Shown here: in pieces, positions 41,368 through 51,129 of the stretch
Position numbering within the stretch: position 1 is the stretch's first letter
Layout of the letters: each line of letters starts with the position of its first letter
Source of the DNA: Prevotella sp. UBA7764
GTDB lineage: Bacteria > Bacteroidota > Bacteroidia > Bacteroidales > Bacteroidaceae
Direction: 5' to 3'
DNA: 55,057 nt
Assembly (NCBI GenBank): GCA_002481295.1
Contig: DLDU01000033.1
Span: forward strand, 24,263 to 79,319
Notes under the pieces: model-generated
Told to the model about the DNA's origin: nothing
Database searches by the model: none
What the model saw: only the letters and a program-made list of their open reading frames with translations
Made by a program: the position numbers and the translations under genes

Positions 41368-42393
41368 ATGAGATTTGAAGATCCGACATACTTATGGCTA
41401 CTCTGCCTGCTGCCTTTGCTGTTTCTGCTGAGGGTAGCAAGCCATTTCAAGCAGAAGAAACGGCTTCGCCGGTTGGGTGATCCTCAGCTGTTGCGGCAAC
41501 TCATGCCCGACGTTTCCAGGGCAAGGCGTGCGGTGAAGTTCTGGTTGGCGATGGGTGCTTTGGTCATGCTGATCCTTGTTTTGGCACGTCCGCAAATGGG
41601 AACGCATGTGTCACACGACAAGCGTCAGGGCATCGAAGCCATCATCTGTATGGACATCTCCAATTCCATGCTCGCCGAGGATGTCGTGCCGAGCCGACTG
41701 GAAAAGAGCAAGATGCTCGTCGAAAACATGATCGACCACTTCACCAACGATAAGGTGGGTCTGGTAGTCTTTGCCGGTGATGCTTTCGTACAGCTGCCGA
41801 TTACCGCTGACTATGTCTCTGCCAAGATGTTCCTGCAGGACATCAATCCTTCGCTCATTGCCACGCAAGGCACAGATATCGGTCATGCCATACAGTTAGC
41901 GATGCACAGTTTCACGCAGACCAACAATATCGGACGCGCCATCATCGTTATCACCGATGGCGAAGACCACGAAGGTGGTGCTGAGGAAGCGGCTGCCGAA
42001 GCCAAGAAAAAAGGCATCAACGTGTTTATCCTTGGCGTCGGTGATCCTCATGGCGCACCGATCCCTACCGGCGACGGCTACATGAAGGATGCGTCAGGAC
42101 AGACAGTGATGAGTGCGCTCAACGAGCAGATGTGCCGCAAAATAGCACAAGCGGGCAGTGGTATGTACATACATGTCAACAACACGGCGGACGCTCAGAA
42201 CGAGTTGAACAACGATTTGGTCAAACTGCAGCAAGGAACTACTGATGCTGTGGTTTATAGTGATTACAACGAGCAGTTCCAGGCTTTCGCCATCATTGCT
42301 CTGATCCTTCTCGTTGTGGATGTCTGTCTGATGGAGACACGGAATCCATTGCTGAAGAAGGTAACGATCTTTAAGAATAAAGGAAAGAGATAA
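41368..42393 (+). CDS. batB: BatB: VWA-domain membrane protein
   Basis: This 341-residue protein has the same architecture as BatA: two N-terminal membrane segments, a VWA domain and a C-terminal membrane segment (about 310-327). The MIDAS motif is CMDISNSMLAED, with IATQGTDIGHA and VITDGEDHEGG completing the site. It is a paralogue of BatA, and the two probably form a heteromeric unit facing the periplasm. Its last base overlaps the batC start (TAATG), so the two are translationally coupled. Confidence 0.94.
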   Translation: MRFEDPTYLWLLCLLPLLFLLRVASHFKQKKRLRRLGDPQLLRQLMPDVSRARRAVKFWLAMGALVMLILVLARPQMGTHVSHDKRQGIEAIICMDISNSMLAEDVVPSRLEKSKMLVENMIDHFTNDKVGLVVFAGDAFVQLPITADYVSAKMFLQDINPSLIATQGTDIGHAIQLAMHSFTQTNNIGRAIIVITDGEDHEGGAEEAAAEAKKKGINVFILGVGDPHGAPIPTGDGYMKDASGQTVMSALNEQMCRKIAQAGSGMYIHVNNTADAQNELNNDLVKLQQGTTDAVVYSDYNEQFQAFAIIALILLVVDVCLMETRNPLLKKVTIFKNKGKR

Positions 42394-43088
42394 TGGACAT
42401 ACGTAAGTATATTCTTTTGATCCTGCTGGCTCTTGCCGGTGTCATGCAGATGCAGGCGCAGGCTGACCGGCAGTTCATCCGGAACGGTAATAAGCTCTAC
42501 CGCCAACATAACTATGCCAAAGCTGAAACGGAATACCGCAAGGCCTTGAGCAAGAATGCACGCAACACGCAGGCTATGTATAATCTCGGTTGCGCACTGA
42601 TGATGCAGCAGAAAGATTCCGCCGCCGTCGTACAGCTGCAAAATGCCGGGCGCAGTGAGCAGTCACCGCGCCGCAAGGCAATGGCTTATCACAACATCGG
42701 TGTGATCTGCCAGCAACACCGGATGTATGGCGAGGCCATCGAAGCCTACAAAGAGAGCCTGCGCAATAATCCCGGCGACAACGAGACACGCTATAACCTT
42801 GCCCTCTGCCAACGGCTTCAGAAAAAACAAAAGCAAAACGGAGGCAAAAACAATCAGAAGAACAAAAACAATAAAGATAATAAGAAACAACAGAATAAGC
42901 AAAAGAACAATAAGCAGAACAAACAAGATCAGAACAAGCAGCAACAACAGCAGCCCAAGGAGCAGATGAGCAAAGACAATGCCCAGCAGTTGCTCAACTA
43001 TGCCATCCAACAGGAGAAGGCTACGCAAGAGCGTCTGAAACGCAACGAACAGCAACCGCAACGCAGAAGACTGCAACAAAACTGGTAA
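42393..43088 (+). CDS. batC: BatC: TPR protein with Lys/Asn/Gln-rich tail
   Basis: This 231-residue exported protein has a signal peptide (1-25, ending QMQAQA). Tetratricopeptide repeats span about 28-140 (GNKLYRQHNYAKAETEYRKA, then AMYNLGCALM and AYHNIGVICQQHRMYGEAIE). A low-complexity segment at about 145-195 is made almost only of K, N and Q. The TPR unit should bind another Bat protein, while the basic tail may contact peptidoglycan or nucleic acid or act as a flexible tether. The bias to AAA/AAC/CAG codons there makes length changes likely. Confidence 0.88.
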   Translation: MDIRKYILLILLALAGVMQMQAQADRQFIRNGNKLYRQHNYAKAETEYRKALSKNARNTQAMYNLGCALMMQQKDSAAVVQLQNAGRSEQSPRRKAMAYHNIGVICQQHRMYGEAIEAYKESLRNNPGDNETRYNLALCQRLQKKQKQNGGKNNQKNKNNKDNKKQQNKQKNNKQNKQDQNKQQQQQPKEQMSKDNAQQLLNYAIQQEKATQERLKRNEQQPQRRRLQQNW

Positions 43089-43123
43089 TAAGTTTTCTTG
43101 ATATCTGATAAGATGTACTTGAT

Positions 43124-44965
43124 ATGAAGACGCGTCGAATACTTCACATATTTGTTTTCACCCTGATGTTGGCTGCCGTGGCACTGGCATCGCAGGCTCA
43201 GATTGCCGTCTCTGTCCCCTCGCATGTAGAGGCGGGAGAGAACTTCCGGCTGTCCTATACCATCAACACGCAGGATGTCGATGAGTTCCGGGCCGGTAAC
43301 ATTCCTGGCGGACTGGAGTTGATTGCCGGTCCTTACACTTCGCAGCAGTCGAGCTACCGCATGGTCAACGGTCACACGAGCAGTTCGTCATCCATCACTT
43401 TCACCTATACGCTCTATGCCGCCAGGGACGGCTCGTTCACGATTCCGCCTGCTCATGCGCGCATCAACGGGCGTATGGTAGCCTCGCGGGCTGCTAGGGT
43501 GGTGGTCAGCGGACGGGCTCACAACAGTGGCGGCGCACCGAAGATGCATGGTGAAGACGAGAGTCGCGAGCCAAGCATGGCGTCGGCAGGCAGCCGGATC
43601 ACCGCCAACGACCTGTTTATCAAGGTCACTGCCAATAAGCGGCGGGTGCATGAGCAGGAGCCGATACTGCTCACCTACAAGGTCTACTCCCTTGTGGACC
43701 TGACACAGTTGGAGGGTAAGATGCCGGATCTCACCGGTTTCCACTCCCAAGAGGTGCCTCTGCCTCAGCAAAAAAGCTTCCATCTTGAGCGCGTCAACGG
43801 TAAGCCCTATCGTGCCGTGACGTGGAGCCAGTATGTCATGTATCCGCAGATGACGGGCAAACTCCAGATTCCGAGCATCACATTCAAGGGCATCGTGGTA
43901 CAGCAAAACCGCTCCGTCGACCCGTTCGAGGCTTTCCTCAATGGTGGCTCCGGCTATGTCGAGGTGCACCGCAACATTGTGGCACCGGGACTGACCGTTC
44001 AGGTGGATCCCTTACCGGCCAAGCCTGCAGGCTTCTCCGGCGGCGTCGGCAAGTTCAATATATCCGCGCAACTCACCAAGAAAGAGGTGAAGGCCGGCGA
44101 TCCCGTCACCCTCAGAGTAGTGGTAGGCGGTAATGGCAACCTCAAACTCATCAAGCAGCCTGAGGTCAACTTCCCTAAGGACTTCGACAAATATGACGCC
44201 AAGGTGACCGACAAGACCAAGCTGACATCCACCGGCGTGGGTGGCAACATGATCTACGACTTCCTTTTTGTGCCGCGCAACCAGGGCACTTACACCATCC
44301 CTTCGGTATCGTTTACCTACTACGACACCGACTTGAATGCCTATAAAACCATCAAGACACAGCCGTTCAAGCTGATTGTAGACAAAGGCGACGGCAACAG
44401 CACGTCGGCAGACTACGATGCTCAGAAGGCCAACGACATCCACGACATCATGTCGGGCAAGTGTGAGCAGCGTCAGGTCGGCAATTTCTTCTTCGGCTCC
44501 ACGTCTTGGTGGATCTCGTTGCTCTTGCCGTTGATCGCCTTCATCGTGCTGTTGGTCATCTTCCGCAAGCGTGCCTTGGATCATGCCGATGCCGTGAAGA
44601 TGCGTGGCAAGAAGGCCAACAAGATCGCGCGCAAACGACTGAAGAAAGCCAGCAAACTGATGTTCCAAGGCAAGAGTGAGGCCTTCTACGACGAAGTGCT
44701 CCGTGCACTGTGGGGCTATGTGGGCTATAAACTCAATATTGCAGTGGAACAACTCAACCGCGACAACATCACCGAGAAACTGCAAGGGCACCAAGTCGAC
44801 GATGCCACCATTGGCAAGTTCATCTCAGCCCTCGACACATGCGAGTATGAGCGCTACGCTCCCGGTGATGCCTCCGGCAATATGGAGAAGACCTTCAACA
44901 GTGCGATGACCGCCATCGAGGAGATCGAGGAGGTGATGAAACGCAACGGCGAACGCAAGAAATAA
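43124..44965 (+). CDS. batD: BatD: periplasmic membrane-anchored protein
   Basis: This 613-residue protein of the oxygen-tolerance (BatD) family has a signal peptide (1-25). A series of immunoglobulin-like beta domains spans about 27-440 (SVPSHVEAGENFRLSYTINT, then QVDPLPAKPAGFSGGVGKFN and KKEVKAGDPVTLRVVVGGNG). A membrane segment is at about 465-485 (WWISLLLPLIAFIVLLVIF). A cytoplasmic helical region reaches the C terminus. The GVGKFN segment before the last domain is a family hallmark. It likely forms the periplasmic part of the Bat complex. Confidence 0.93.
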   Translation: MKTRRILHIFVFTLMLAAVALASQAQIAVSVPSHVEAGENFRLSYTINTQDVDEFRAGNIPGGLELIAGPYTSQQSSYRMVNGHTSSSSSITFTYTLYAARDGSFTIPPAHARINGRMVASRAARVVVSGRAHNSGGAPKMHGEDESREPSMASAGSRITANDLFIKVTANKRRVHEQEPILLTYKVYSLVDLTQLEGKMPDLTGFHSQEVPLPQQKSFHLERVNGKPYRAVTWSQYVMYPQMTGKLQIPSITFKGIVVQQNRSVDPFEAFLNGGSGYVEVHRNIVAPGLTVQVDPLPAKPAGFSGGVGKFNISAQLTKKEVKAGDPVTLRVVVGGNGNLKLIKQPEVNFPKDFDKYDAKVTDKTKLTSTGVGGNMIYDFLFVPRNQGTYTIPSVSFTYYDTDLNAYKTIKTQPFKLIVDKGDGNSTSADYDAQKANDIHDIMSGKCEQRQVGNFFFGSTSWWISLLLPLIAFIVLLVIFRKRALDHADAVKMRGKKANKIARKRLKKASKLMFQGKSEAFYDEVLRALWGYVGYKLNIAVEQLNRDNITEKLQGHQVDDATIGKFISALDTCEYERYAPGDASGNMEKTFNSAMTAIEEIEEVMKRNGERKK

Positions 44966-45007
44966 GCGTTGGACTTTGTCCCAAAAGAAAACGATTAGGA
45001 AGAAATC

Positions 45008-45787
45008 ATGATGAAGAAGCATATCTCAAACATAGGAAACAGCATCAGACGCCTGCTCGTGCTTGTGGCAGGCTTGTTGTCTGTCACACTGTCTTTTGCC
45101 ATTACAAAGGACAATGCCGACACGACCTATAAGCAAGGTAAGTATCAGCAGGCGATCATCGACTATCAGGAATTGCTGAAAGAAGGTGTGTCACCGGAGC
45201 TGTATTACAATCTTGGCAATGCCTACTATCGCAGCGACAACCTCGCGCAGGCCATTTTGGCTTATGAGCGCGCCGCGCAGCTGTCGCCGGGGAACAGCGA
45301 CATCCGTTTCAACTTGCAGTTCGCGCGTGCCAAAACCATCGACAAGATCGTACCGGACAACGAGATGTTCTTTGTCACGTGGTACAAGCGTCTCGTCAAC
45401 TTCACGAGTGTGGACAACTGGGCACGCACGGGCATCGTTGCCGTCGTGCTGGCTTTGCTGTTGATGCTGGCTTATCTCTTCGGTCCACAACTGCTGGTTC
45501 GCAAGATTGGCTTTTACGGCAGCAGCATTGCCTTGTTGTTGTTTGTCGTCACCACCTTCTTTGCCTGGCAGCAAAAACAAAACCTTGAACGCCATTGCGG
45601 AGCCATCATCATGGCACCGTCCGTGACGATCAAGAAGACACCCGTCGCTAATGGCACCGACGCTTTCGTGCTTCACGAAGGCACAAGAGTAGACATTACT
45701 GACAAGAGCATGAAGTCGTGGTACGGCATAAAAATAGGCGACGGGCGGGAAGGATGGATTCCCGCCTCGCAAGTAGAGATCATTTAA
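45008..45787 (+). CDS. batE: BatE: TPR and SH3-domain membrane protein
   Basis: This 259-residue protein has an N-terminal signal or anchor segment (15-31) and two TPR motifs at about 35-110 (YKQGKYQQAIIDYQELLKEG, then LYYNLGNAYYRSDNLAQAIL). Two membrane segments are at about 140-160 and 170-190. A bacterial SH3-like domain is at the C terminus (VTIKKTPVANGTDAFVLHEG, then GREGWIPASQVEII), which usually binds peptidoglycan or a partner peptide. It is the last bat gene. The PAP2 gene follows 15 bases later. Confidence 0.92.
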   Translation: MMKKHISNIGNSIRRLLVLVAGLLSVTLSFAITKDNADTTYKQGKYQQAIIDYQELLKEGVSPELYYNLGNAYYRSDNLAQAILAYERAAQLSPGNSDIRFNLQFARAKTIDKIVPDNEMFFVTWYKRLVNFTSVDNWARTGIVAVVLALLLMLAYLFGPQLLVRKIGFYGSSIALLLFVVTTFFAWQQKQNLERHCGAIIMAPSVTIKKTPVANGTDAFVLHEGTRVDITDKSMKSWYGIKIGDGREGWIPASQVEII

Positions 45788-45802
45788 TCGTTTCAGGTAG
45801 TC

Positions 45803-46510
45803 ATGGCATTGGACGGATTGATCGCTTTTGACCAGCACTTGCTGGTGATGCTCAATGGGAGTGATTCTATGTTTTGGGATCACTTCATGCTCATTTTTAC
45901 CAACGGCTTAACGTGGGTTCCCTTGCTCTTCACCCTTTTCCTACTTGTGATGAAGAACAATGAGACGATGGTGCAGATCGGTCTTGTGGTAGGCTGCGTG
46001 TTGTTGGGCGTTTTCCTCTCCGGTGGCATCAACGGCATGATCATCAAACCTTTGGTAGCGCGGCTACGTCCTTGTGACGACCCAATGCTGAAATATACCG
46101 TCGATGTGGTGAACAACTACCGTGCGTCAGGTTTTAGTTTCTTCTCCAATCATGCTGCCAACACCATGGCGATCGCCGTGTTTATGATGTGGCTTGTGCG
46201 CAGTCGTCTGCTGAGCCTTACGCTCCTCTCTTGGTCCCTGCTCAATGGCTGGTCACGTATCTACCTCGCCCAGCACTATCCCTTGGATGTTGTCGTGGGC
46301 TGGCTGTGGGGAGCGATGATGGGCAGCGTGGCTTATTATGTTTTCTACAGACTATATAATAAGGTGAGCCCGCCCGTCAACTACATCTCATCACAGTATA
46401 CCACCACAGGCTACAGCAACGTCGACATCCACAATGTCATGCTTGTGCTCACACTCACGATCTGTGTGGCAATCATCTGCGCACTCTTGACCATGACAGG
46501 CAGCTATTGA
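45803..46510 (+). CDS. PAP2-family membrane phosphatase
   Basis: This 235-residue inner membrane phosphatase has six membrane segments. The PAP2 motifs are KPLVARLRP near residue 75, SNHAANT near 116 (in place of the common PSGH) and SRIYLAQHYPLD near 154, with the catalytic His in the last two. Such enzymes dephosphorylate undecaprenyl diphosphate or other lipid phosphates. It may be read from the Bat transcript, as only 15 bases separate it from batE. A 15-base match to the dispersed AT-rich motif (46352-46366) lies within its coding sequence. Confidence 0.9.
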   Translation: MALDGLIAFDQHLLVMLNGSDSMFWDHFMLIFTNGLTWVPLLFTLFLLVMKNNETMVQIGLVVGCVLLGVFLSGGINGMIIKPLVARLRPCDDPMLKYTVDVVNNYRASGFSFFSNHAANTMAIAVFMMWLVRSRLLSLTLLSWSLLNGWSRIYLAQHYPLDVVVGWLWGAMMGSVAYYVFYRLYNKVSPPVNYISSQYTTTGYSNVDIHNVMLVLTLTICVAIICALLTMTGSY

Positions 46511-46548
46511 TTTTCATACTTCATTTATCAGTATTATACACAACGACA

Positions 46549-47814
46549 ATGGATACAAAACATATACATATCAGTGATTATAACTACGACTTACCCGACA
46601 GTCGTATTGCCAAGTTCCCGCTGAAAGAGCGCGACCACAGCAAATTGCTTATCTACGACCACGGTACGGTCAGCGAAGATATTTTCTACAATCTGCCACA
46701 GCACCTTCCTGCCGGTGCGCTGATGGTTTTCAACAACACCCGCGTCATTCAGGCGCGCATGCACTTCCGCAAGGAGACCGGTGCGCTCATCGAGGTTTTT
46801 CTCATGGAGCCTGCTGAGCCTGCCGACTACGAGCAGATGTTCCAGACAACCGGAAAGTGCAGCTGGCTGTGCATGGTTGGCAATCTGAAGAAGTGGAAAG
46901 AGGGTACGCTCCACCGCGACTTTGAGATCAAGGGTCACAAACTCACCCTCAATGCCACAATGGACCGCAGCCGTACGGCTGAGAAGAGCGGCGGCACCAA
47001 CTATTGGGTCGACTTTGAGTGGGACAACGACCAGGTCAACTTTGCCGACATCCTTGAGGCTGTTGGCGAGCTGCCCATCCCTCCCTATCTCAACCGCGAG
47101 ACGCAAGAGAGCGACAAAACCACTTACCAGACCGTCTACTCCAAGATCAAAGGCAGTGTGGCTGCACCGACGGCAGGACTGCATTTCACCGACCGCGTGC
47201 TCAAAGACGTCGACGCGCATGGCATCATCCGCGATGAGGTCACGCTGCATGTTGGTGCCGGAACCTTCAAACCCGTGAAGTCTGAAGAGATAGAAGGCCA
47301 TAATATGCACACAGAGTATATCGTCGTCCATCGCCATACCTTTGAGCATCTCCTTGAGCATCAGTGTCGGGCCATTGCTGTGGGCACCACGAGCGTGCGC
47401 ACCTTAGAGAGCCTTTACTATATGGGCGTGAAGGCTTTGACCCATCCCGACATCTCGGAGGAAGAGCTGCACGTCAATCAGTGGGAGCCCTACGACCTGC
47501 CGCATGACGAACAGGGGCTCGTGATCGTCGACGGAAACAGCGTCACGGTGGAGCAGTCCATCCGTGCCCTTCTCGACTATCTCGATCGCGACGGCCTGGA
47601 AGCCCTCCATTCCAGTACTCAGATCATTATTGCTCCGGGCTACACCTATAAGATTGTGAAGATGCTCATCACCAATTTCCATCAGCCTCAGAGCACGCTG
47701 CTGCTCTTGGTCAGTGCCTTCCTTCATGGCGACTGGCGCAAGGTCTACGACTATGCCCTCAGCCATGACTTCCGCTTCCTGAGCTATGGCGATTCCAGTT
47801 TGTTAAAAGTTTAA
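46549..47814 (+). CDS. queA: tRNA queuosine biosynthesis protein QueA
   Basis: S-adenosylmethionine:tRNA ribosyltransferase-isomerase, which forms epoxyqueuosine in tRNA. The start is set at the ATG at 46549 (MDTKHIHISDYNYDLPDSRI), the usual family opening. An upstream in-frame start at 46507 would add residues unlike the family and overlap the PAP2 gene. It has 421 residues. Family signatures include NNTRVIQARM, LPIPPYLNR, YQTVYSKIKGSVAAPTAGLH and TNFHQPQSTLLLLVSAF. It is longer than the proteobacterial enzyme, as expected in Bacteroidetes. Confidence 0.96.
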   Translation: MDTKHIHISDYNYDLPDSRIAKFPLKERDHSKLLIYDHGTVSEDIFYNLPQHLPAGALMVFNNTRVIQARMHFRKETGALIEVFLMEPAEPADYEQMFQTTGKCSWLCMVGNLKKWKEGTLHRDFEIKGHKLTLNATMDRSRTAEKSGGTNYWVDFEWDNDQVNFADILEAVGELPIPPYLNRETQESDKTTYQTVYSKIKGSVAAPTAGLHFTDRVLKDVDAHGIIRDEVTLHVGAGTFKPVKSEEIEGHNMHTEYIVVHRHTFEHLLEHQCRAIAVGTTSVRTLESLYYMGVKALTHPDISEEELHVNQWEPYDLPHDEQGLVIVDGNSVTVEQSIRALLDYLDRDGLEALHSSTQIIIAPGYTYKIVKMLITNFHQPQSTLLLLVSAFLHGDWRKVYDYALSHDFRFLSYGDSSLLKV

Positions 47815-47818
47815 GTAT

Positions 47819-49045
47819 ATGAAGATAGGAGACAAAGTAAGCTTTCTCAGTGAGGTCGGCGGCGGAAAGGTAGCTGGCTTCCAGGGCAAAAACATCGTGT
47901 TGGTAGAGGACGAGGATGGTTTTCAGATCCCCATGCCCGTCAATGAGGTCGTTGTCGTCAAACAGGACGACTACACCACAGCCAATGTCATCAACAAACG
48001 CGCCGAGGCTGAGGAGCACCGGGCTCAGGAGACACCGCTCAACCGTGGCGGACGCTCCGTCAAAGCCATGATGCAAGACGGTCAGGACGAGGAAGTGGAC
48101 ATGACGGTCGAGGACACCGTCGACGACACCAAAGAGGTCACTTACCGGCCGCAGGCCGTGGAGCGGCAGGGCGGCAACCAGCTTTCGGCTTATCTCGCCT
48201 TCGTTCCTGAAGATGTCAAGGAACTCATCAACAACCCGAAGTTCACGGTCAACCTTGTCAACGACTGCAACTATTATCTGAAATATACCTATCTCCAGGC
48301 CGAGGGCAACAGCTGGACAGTGCTCTCTGAAGGTGAGGTGGAACCCAACACTGTGCTTTTCCTTGGAGAGCTCGGCCGTGAGGATGTCAACCATCTCGAC
48401 CGTGTGTCAGTGCAGCTCATTGCCTATAAGCGTGAGAAGCCGTTTATCCTCAAGCCCACTGTCGACGTTCAGCTGCGTCTCGATCCGGTGAAGTTCTATA
48501 AAGTGCATACGATGCAGGTCACCGACTTCTTCGAGTCTCCCTGTCTGCTCTACACGCTGGTGGAGAACGACAAAGTCGCGCGGCCGCTCGTCCTTGACGC
48601 AAAGCGGCTCAAGGAAGAGATGTACGCCGGCAAGCAAACCGACGCTGCTGCTCAGGCTCCTACCGCCAAACAGCGTGAGCAACTGGTGAGCCGCTACACC
48701 GACGACCAGAGCAAGGGCAACAAGCGCAACTCGCCTTATATCCGCCATCGGGGTCTTGACGACGCACTCGTCGTCGACTTGCATGCTGAGGAAATCCTCG
48801 ACACCACGCAGGGAATGAAGCCTGGTGAGATTCTCGACTATCAGCTCAAGATCTTCCGCGACACGATGAACGCTCATCTGAACCACAAAGGCCAGAAGAT
48901 CGTCTTCATCCATGGCAAGGGCGAGGGCGTGCTGCGCCGTGCGCTCATCAACGATCTCACCTACCGCTACAAGAAATGCACCTACCAGGACGCCTCGTTT
49001 CAGGAATACGGCTACGGGGCCACGATGGTTACCATCAACTCTTAA
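47819..49045 (+). CDS. DUF2027-Smr domain protein
   Basis: This 408-residue protein has an N-terminal SH3-like beta barrel (MKIGDKVSFLSEVGGGKVAG), an acidic linker near residues 60-110, the DUF2027 beta-sandwich (about 115-260) and a C-terminal Smr domain (about 325-408). The Smr domain carries DLH (VVDLHAEEIL) and HGKGEGVLRRAL, the features of MutS2-type Smr nucleases. The full chain is a Bacteroidales type; its role is not established, but Smr domains cut branched DNA or stalled-ribosome mRNA. It starts four bases after queA. Confidence 0.9.
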   Translation: MKIGDKVSFLSEVGGGKVAGFQGKNIVLVEDEDGFQIPMPVNEVVVVKQDDYTTANVINKRAEAEEHRAQETPLNRGGRSVKAMMQDGQDEEVDMTVEDTVDDTKEVTYRPQAVERQGGNQLSAYLAFVPEDVKELINNPKFTVNLVNDCNYYLKYTYLQAEGNSWTVLSEGEVEPNTVLFLGELGREDVNHLDRVSVQLIAYKREKPFILKPTVDVQLRLDPVKFYKVHTMQVTDFFESPCLLYTLVENDKVARPLVLDAKRLKEEMYAGKQTDAAAQAPTAKQREQLVSRYTDDQSKGNKRNSPYIRHRGLDDALVVDLHAEEILDTTQGMKPGEILDYQLKIFRDTMNAHLNHKGQKIVFIHGKGEGVLRRALINDLTYRYKKCTYQDASFQEYGYGATMVTINS

Positions 49046-49056
49046 ACGCAAGCAAA

Positions 49057-50997
49057 ATGGAATACGGATATATCAAGGTGGCCTCGGCTGTGCCTCTTGT
49101 CAGCGTTGCCAACTGCAACGAAAACGTCAAAAACATAGAGACGCTCATCGCACAGGCCGAAGGACAGGGTGTGGAGATCATCGTCTTTCCGGAGCTGTGC
49201 CTCACCGGCTATACCTGTCAGGATCTCTTCCGGCAACATGTGTTGCTCGACGCTGCCGAGGTGGCGGTGATGAAACTTCTTGAGTTCACCAACCAACTCG
49301 ACATCATTGCCATCGTCGGAGCACCCGTAGCGGTGGGAGATCTGTTGCTCAACTGTGCCATCGTCATTCAGAAAGGTCATGTGCTCGGCATTGTGCCAAA
49401 GACCTATTTGCCCAACTACAGTGAGTTCTACGAAAAGCGGTGGTTTGCTTCCGCTCAGGATCTGCGTCCTTGCACGTTCCATTTTGCGGGTCATTCCGTC
49501 TCCATCACCTCATCGCCACAGCTCTTCCGCACCATGGACGGCGTGACCTTTGGCATAGAGATCTGTGAGGACGTATGGGCACCGACGCCACCGAGCAACC
49601 ATCTTGCACTGGCAGGTGCCGACATCATCTTCAATCTCAGTGCCAGCGACGAGCTGATCGGTAAGCACGACTATCTGCTCAGCTTGCTCAGCAACCAAAG
49701 CGCACGCACCATGAGCGGCTATGTCTACAGTAGTGCGGGCTTTGGCGAAAGCACACAGGACGTCGTTTATGGCGGCAATGCGCTGATCTATGAAAATGGC
49801 AAACTGCTGGCCCAGGGAGAGCGATTCTCTTTGCAGCCACAGTTGCAGACGGCACAGATCGATGTGGAATACCTGCGCTCGGAGCGACGGATGAACACGA
49901 CGTTTACCAACGCTCAGCGCCGGATGATCAACGAAGACATTCGCTTTATCGATGCCGACGTTGTCGACCATCACGACTTTGTCTTGGAACGCAATGTCAA
50001 TCCGCATCCCTTCATCCCACAGAGCGATGACATGGAGCGGTCGTGCAACGAGATCTTCTCTATTCAGGTCATGGGTCTGGCACGCCGCATTGTCCACACT
50101 CATGCCAAGACTGTGGTCGTCGGCGTGAGTGGCGGACTGGACTCTACACTGGCACTGCTGGTGTGCGTGAAGACCTTCGACAAGCTCGGCATGGACAGAA
50201 AAGGCATCGTCGGCGTCACCATGCCGGGCTTTGGTACCACAGACCGCACCTATAACAATGCAGTCAGCCTGATGAACTCTCTGGGCGTGACCATCCGCGA
50301 AATCAGCATCGCCAAGAGCGTCACACAGCACTTCGAGGACATTGGCCACGACATGCAAGTGCATGATGTCACTTACGAAAACGGACAGGCACGCGAGCGC
50401 ACCCAGATCCTCATGGATCTCTCCAACCAGCTTGGCGGTCTCGTCATCGGCACCGGTGACCTCTCGGAACTCGCTCTGGGATGGGCTACCTACAATGGTG
50501 ACCACATGAGCATGTATGGCGTCAACGCCTCTATCCCCAAGACACTCATCAAGTATCTCGTGGAGTTTGTTGCCAAGACCGTAGACGACAAGAGCGCCTC
50601 GACGCTCTTCGACATCATCGCCACACCGATTTCACCCGAACTGATTCCCGCCGACGAGCACGGCAACATCAAGCAGAAGACCGAAGATCTCGTGGGGCCT
50701 TACGAGCTCCACGACTTCTTCCTCTACTATTTCCTGCGTTGCGGCTTCAGTCCCCGCAAGATCTTCATGCTGGCCTGCCATGTCTTCGACGGTACGCATC
50801 TCCAGAAAGGCGTGTCGATCTATTCCGAGGAGACGATCCGTCACTGGCTTCGCACGTTCTGCCGCCGCTTCTTTGCCCAGCAGTTCAAGCGCTCCTGTCT
50901 GCCCGACGGACCGAAAGTGGGTTCCGTCAGCCTCAGTCCCCGTGGCGATTGGCGTATGCCCACTGATGCCCAGTCGGCTTTGTGGCTGGAAGAATAG
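49057..50997 (+). CDS. nadE: Glutamine-hydrolysing NAD+ synthetase
   Basis: This enzyme makes NAD+ from deamido-NAD+ using ammonia released from glutamine in its own N-terminal domain. I start it at the ATG at 49057 (MEYGYIKVASAVPLV). The frame upstream is antisense-free shadow of the Smr gene. The 646 residues comprise a nitrilase-like glutaminase, with Glu in FPELCLTGYT, Lys in VPKTYLPNYSEFYEKRWF and Cys in IEICEDVW. The synthetase domain (about 325-646) has the PP-loop GVSGGLDSTLALL and TGDLSELALGWATYNGDHMS. All catalytic residues are present. The stop is followed by a very strong terminator. Confidence 0.96.
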   Translation: MEYGYIKVASAVPLVSVANCNENVKNIETLIAQAEGQGVEIIVFPELCLTGYTCQDLFRQHVLLDAAEVAVMKLLEFTNQLDIIAIVGAPVAVGDLLLNCAIVIQKGHVLGIVPKTYLPNYSEFYEKRWFASAQDLRPCTFHFAGHSVSITSSPQLFRTMDGVTFGIEICEDVWAPTPPSNHLALAGADIIFNLSASDELIGKHDYLLSLLSNQSARTMSGYVYSSAGFGESTQDVVYGGNALIYENGKLLAQGERFSLQPQLQTAQIDVEYLRSERRMNTTFTNAQRRMINEDIRFIDADVVDHHDFVLERNVNPHPFIPQSDDMERSCNEIFSIQVMGLARRIVHTHAKTVVVGVSGGLDSTLALLVCVKTFDKLGMDRKGIVGVTMPGFGTTDRTYNNAVSLMNSLGVTIREISIAKSVTQHFEDIGHDMQVHDVTYENGQARERTQILMDLSNQLGGLVIGTGDLSELALGWATYNGDHMSMYGVNASIPKTLIKYLVEFVAKTVDDKSASTLFDIIATPISPELIPADEHGNIKQKTEDLVGPYELHDFFLYYFLRCGFSPRKIFMLACHVFDGTHLQKGVSIYSEETIRHWLRTFCRRFFAQQFKRSCLPDGPKVGSVSLSPRGDWRMPTDAQSALWLEE

Positions 50998-51070
50998 CCA
51001 TTTGTCAGATAATAAAATCGTAAGAGAAGTCAATAGGAAAAACGTTTCCTGCTGATGCTATAAAAATAAG

Positions 51071-51111
51071 AAAGCCCCAAGCAACCGGATTTGATGGTTG
51101 CTTGGGGCTTT
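51071..51111. terminator. Bidirectional terminator between nadE and the DUF4840 gene
   Basis: AAAGCCCCAAGCAACC and GGTTGCTTGGGGCTTT form a perfect 16-base stem with a 9-base loop, between two convergent genes. Confidence 0.93.
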
Positions 51112-51129
51112 CGTTATTGTCACGAAGGG

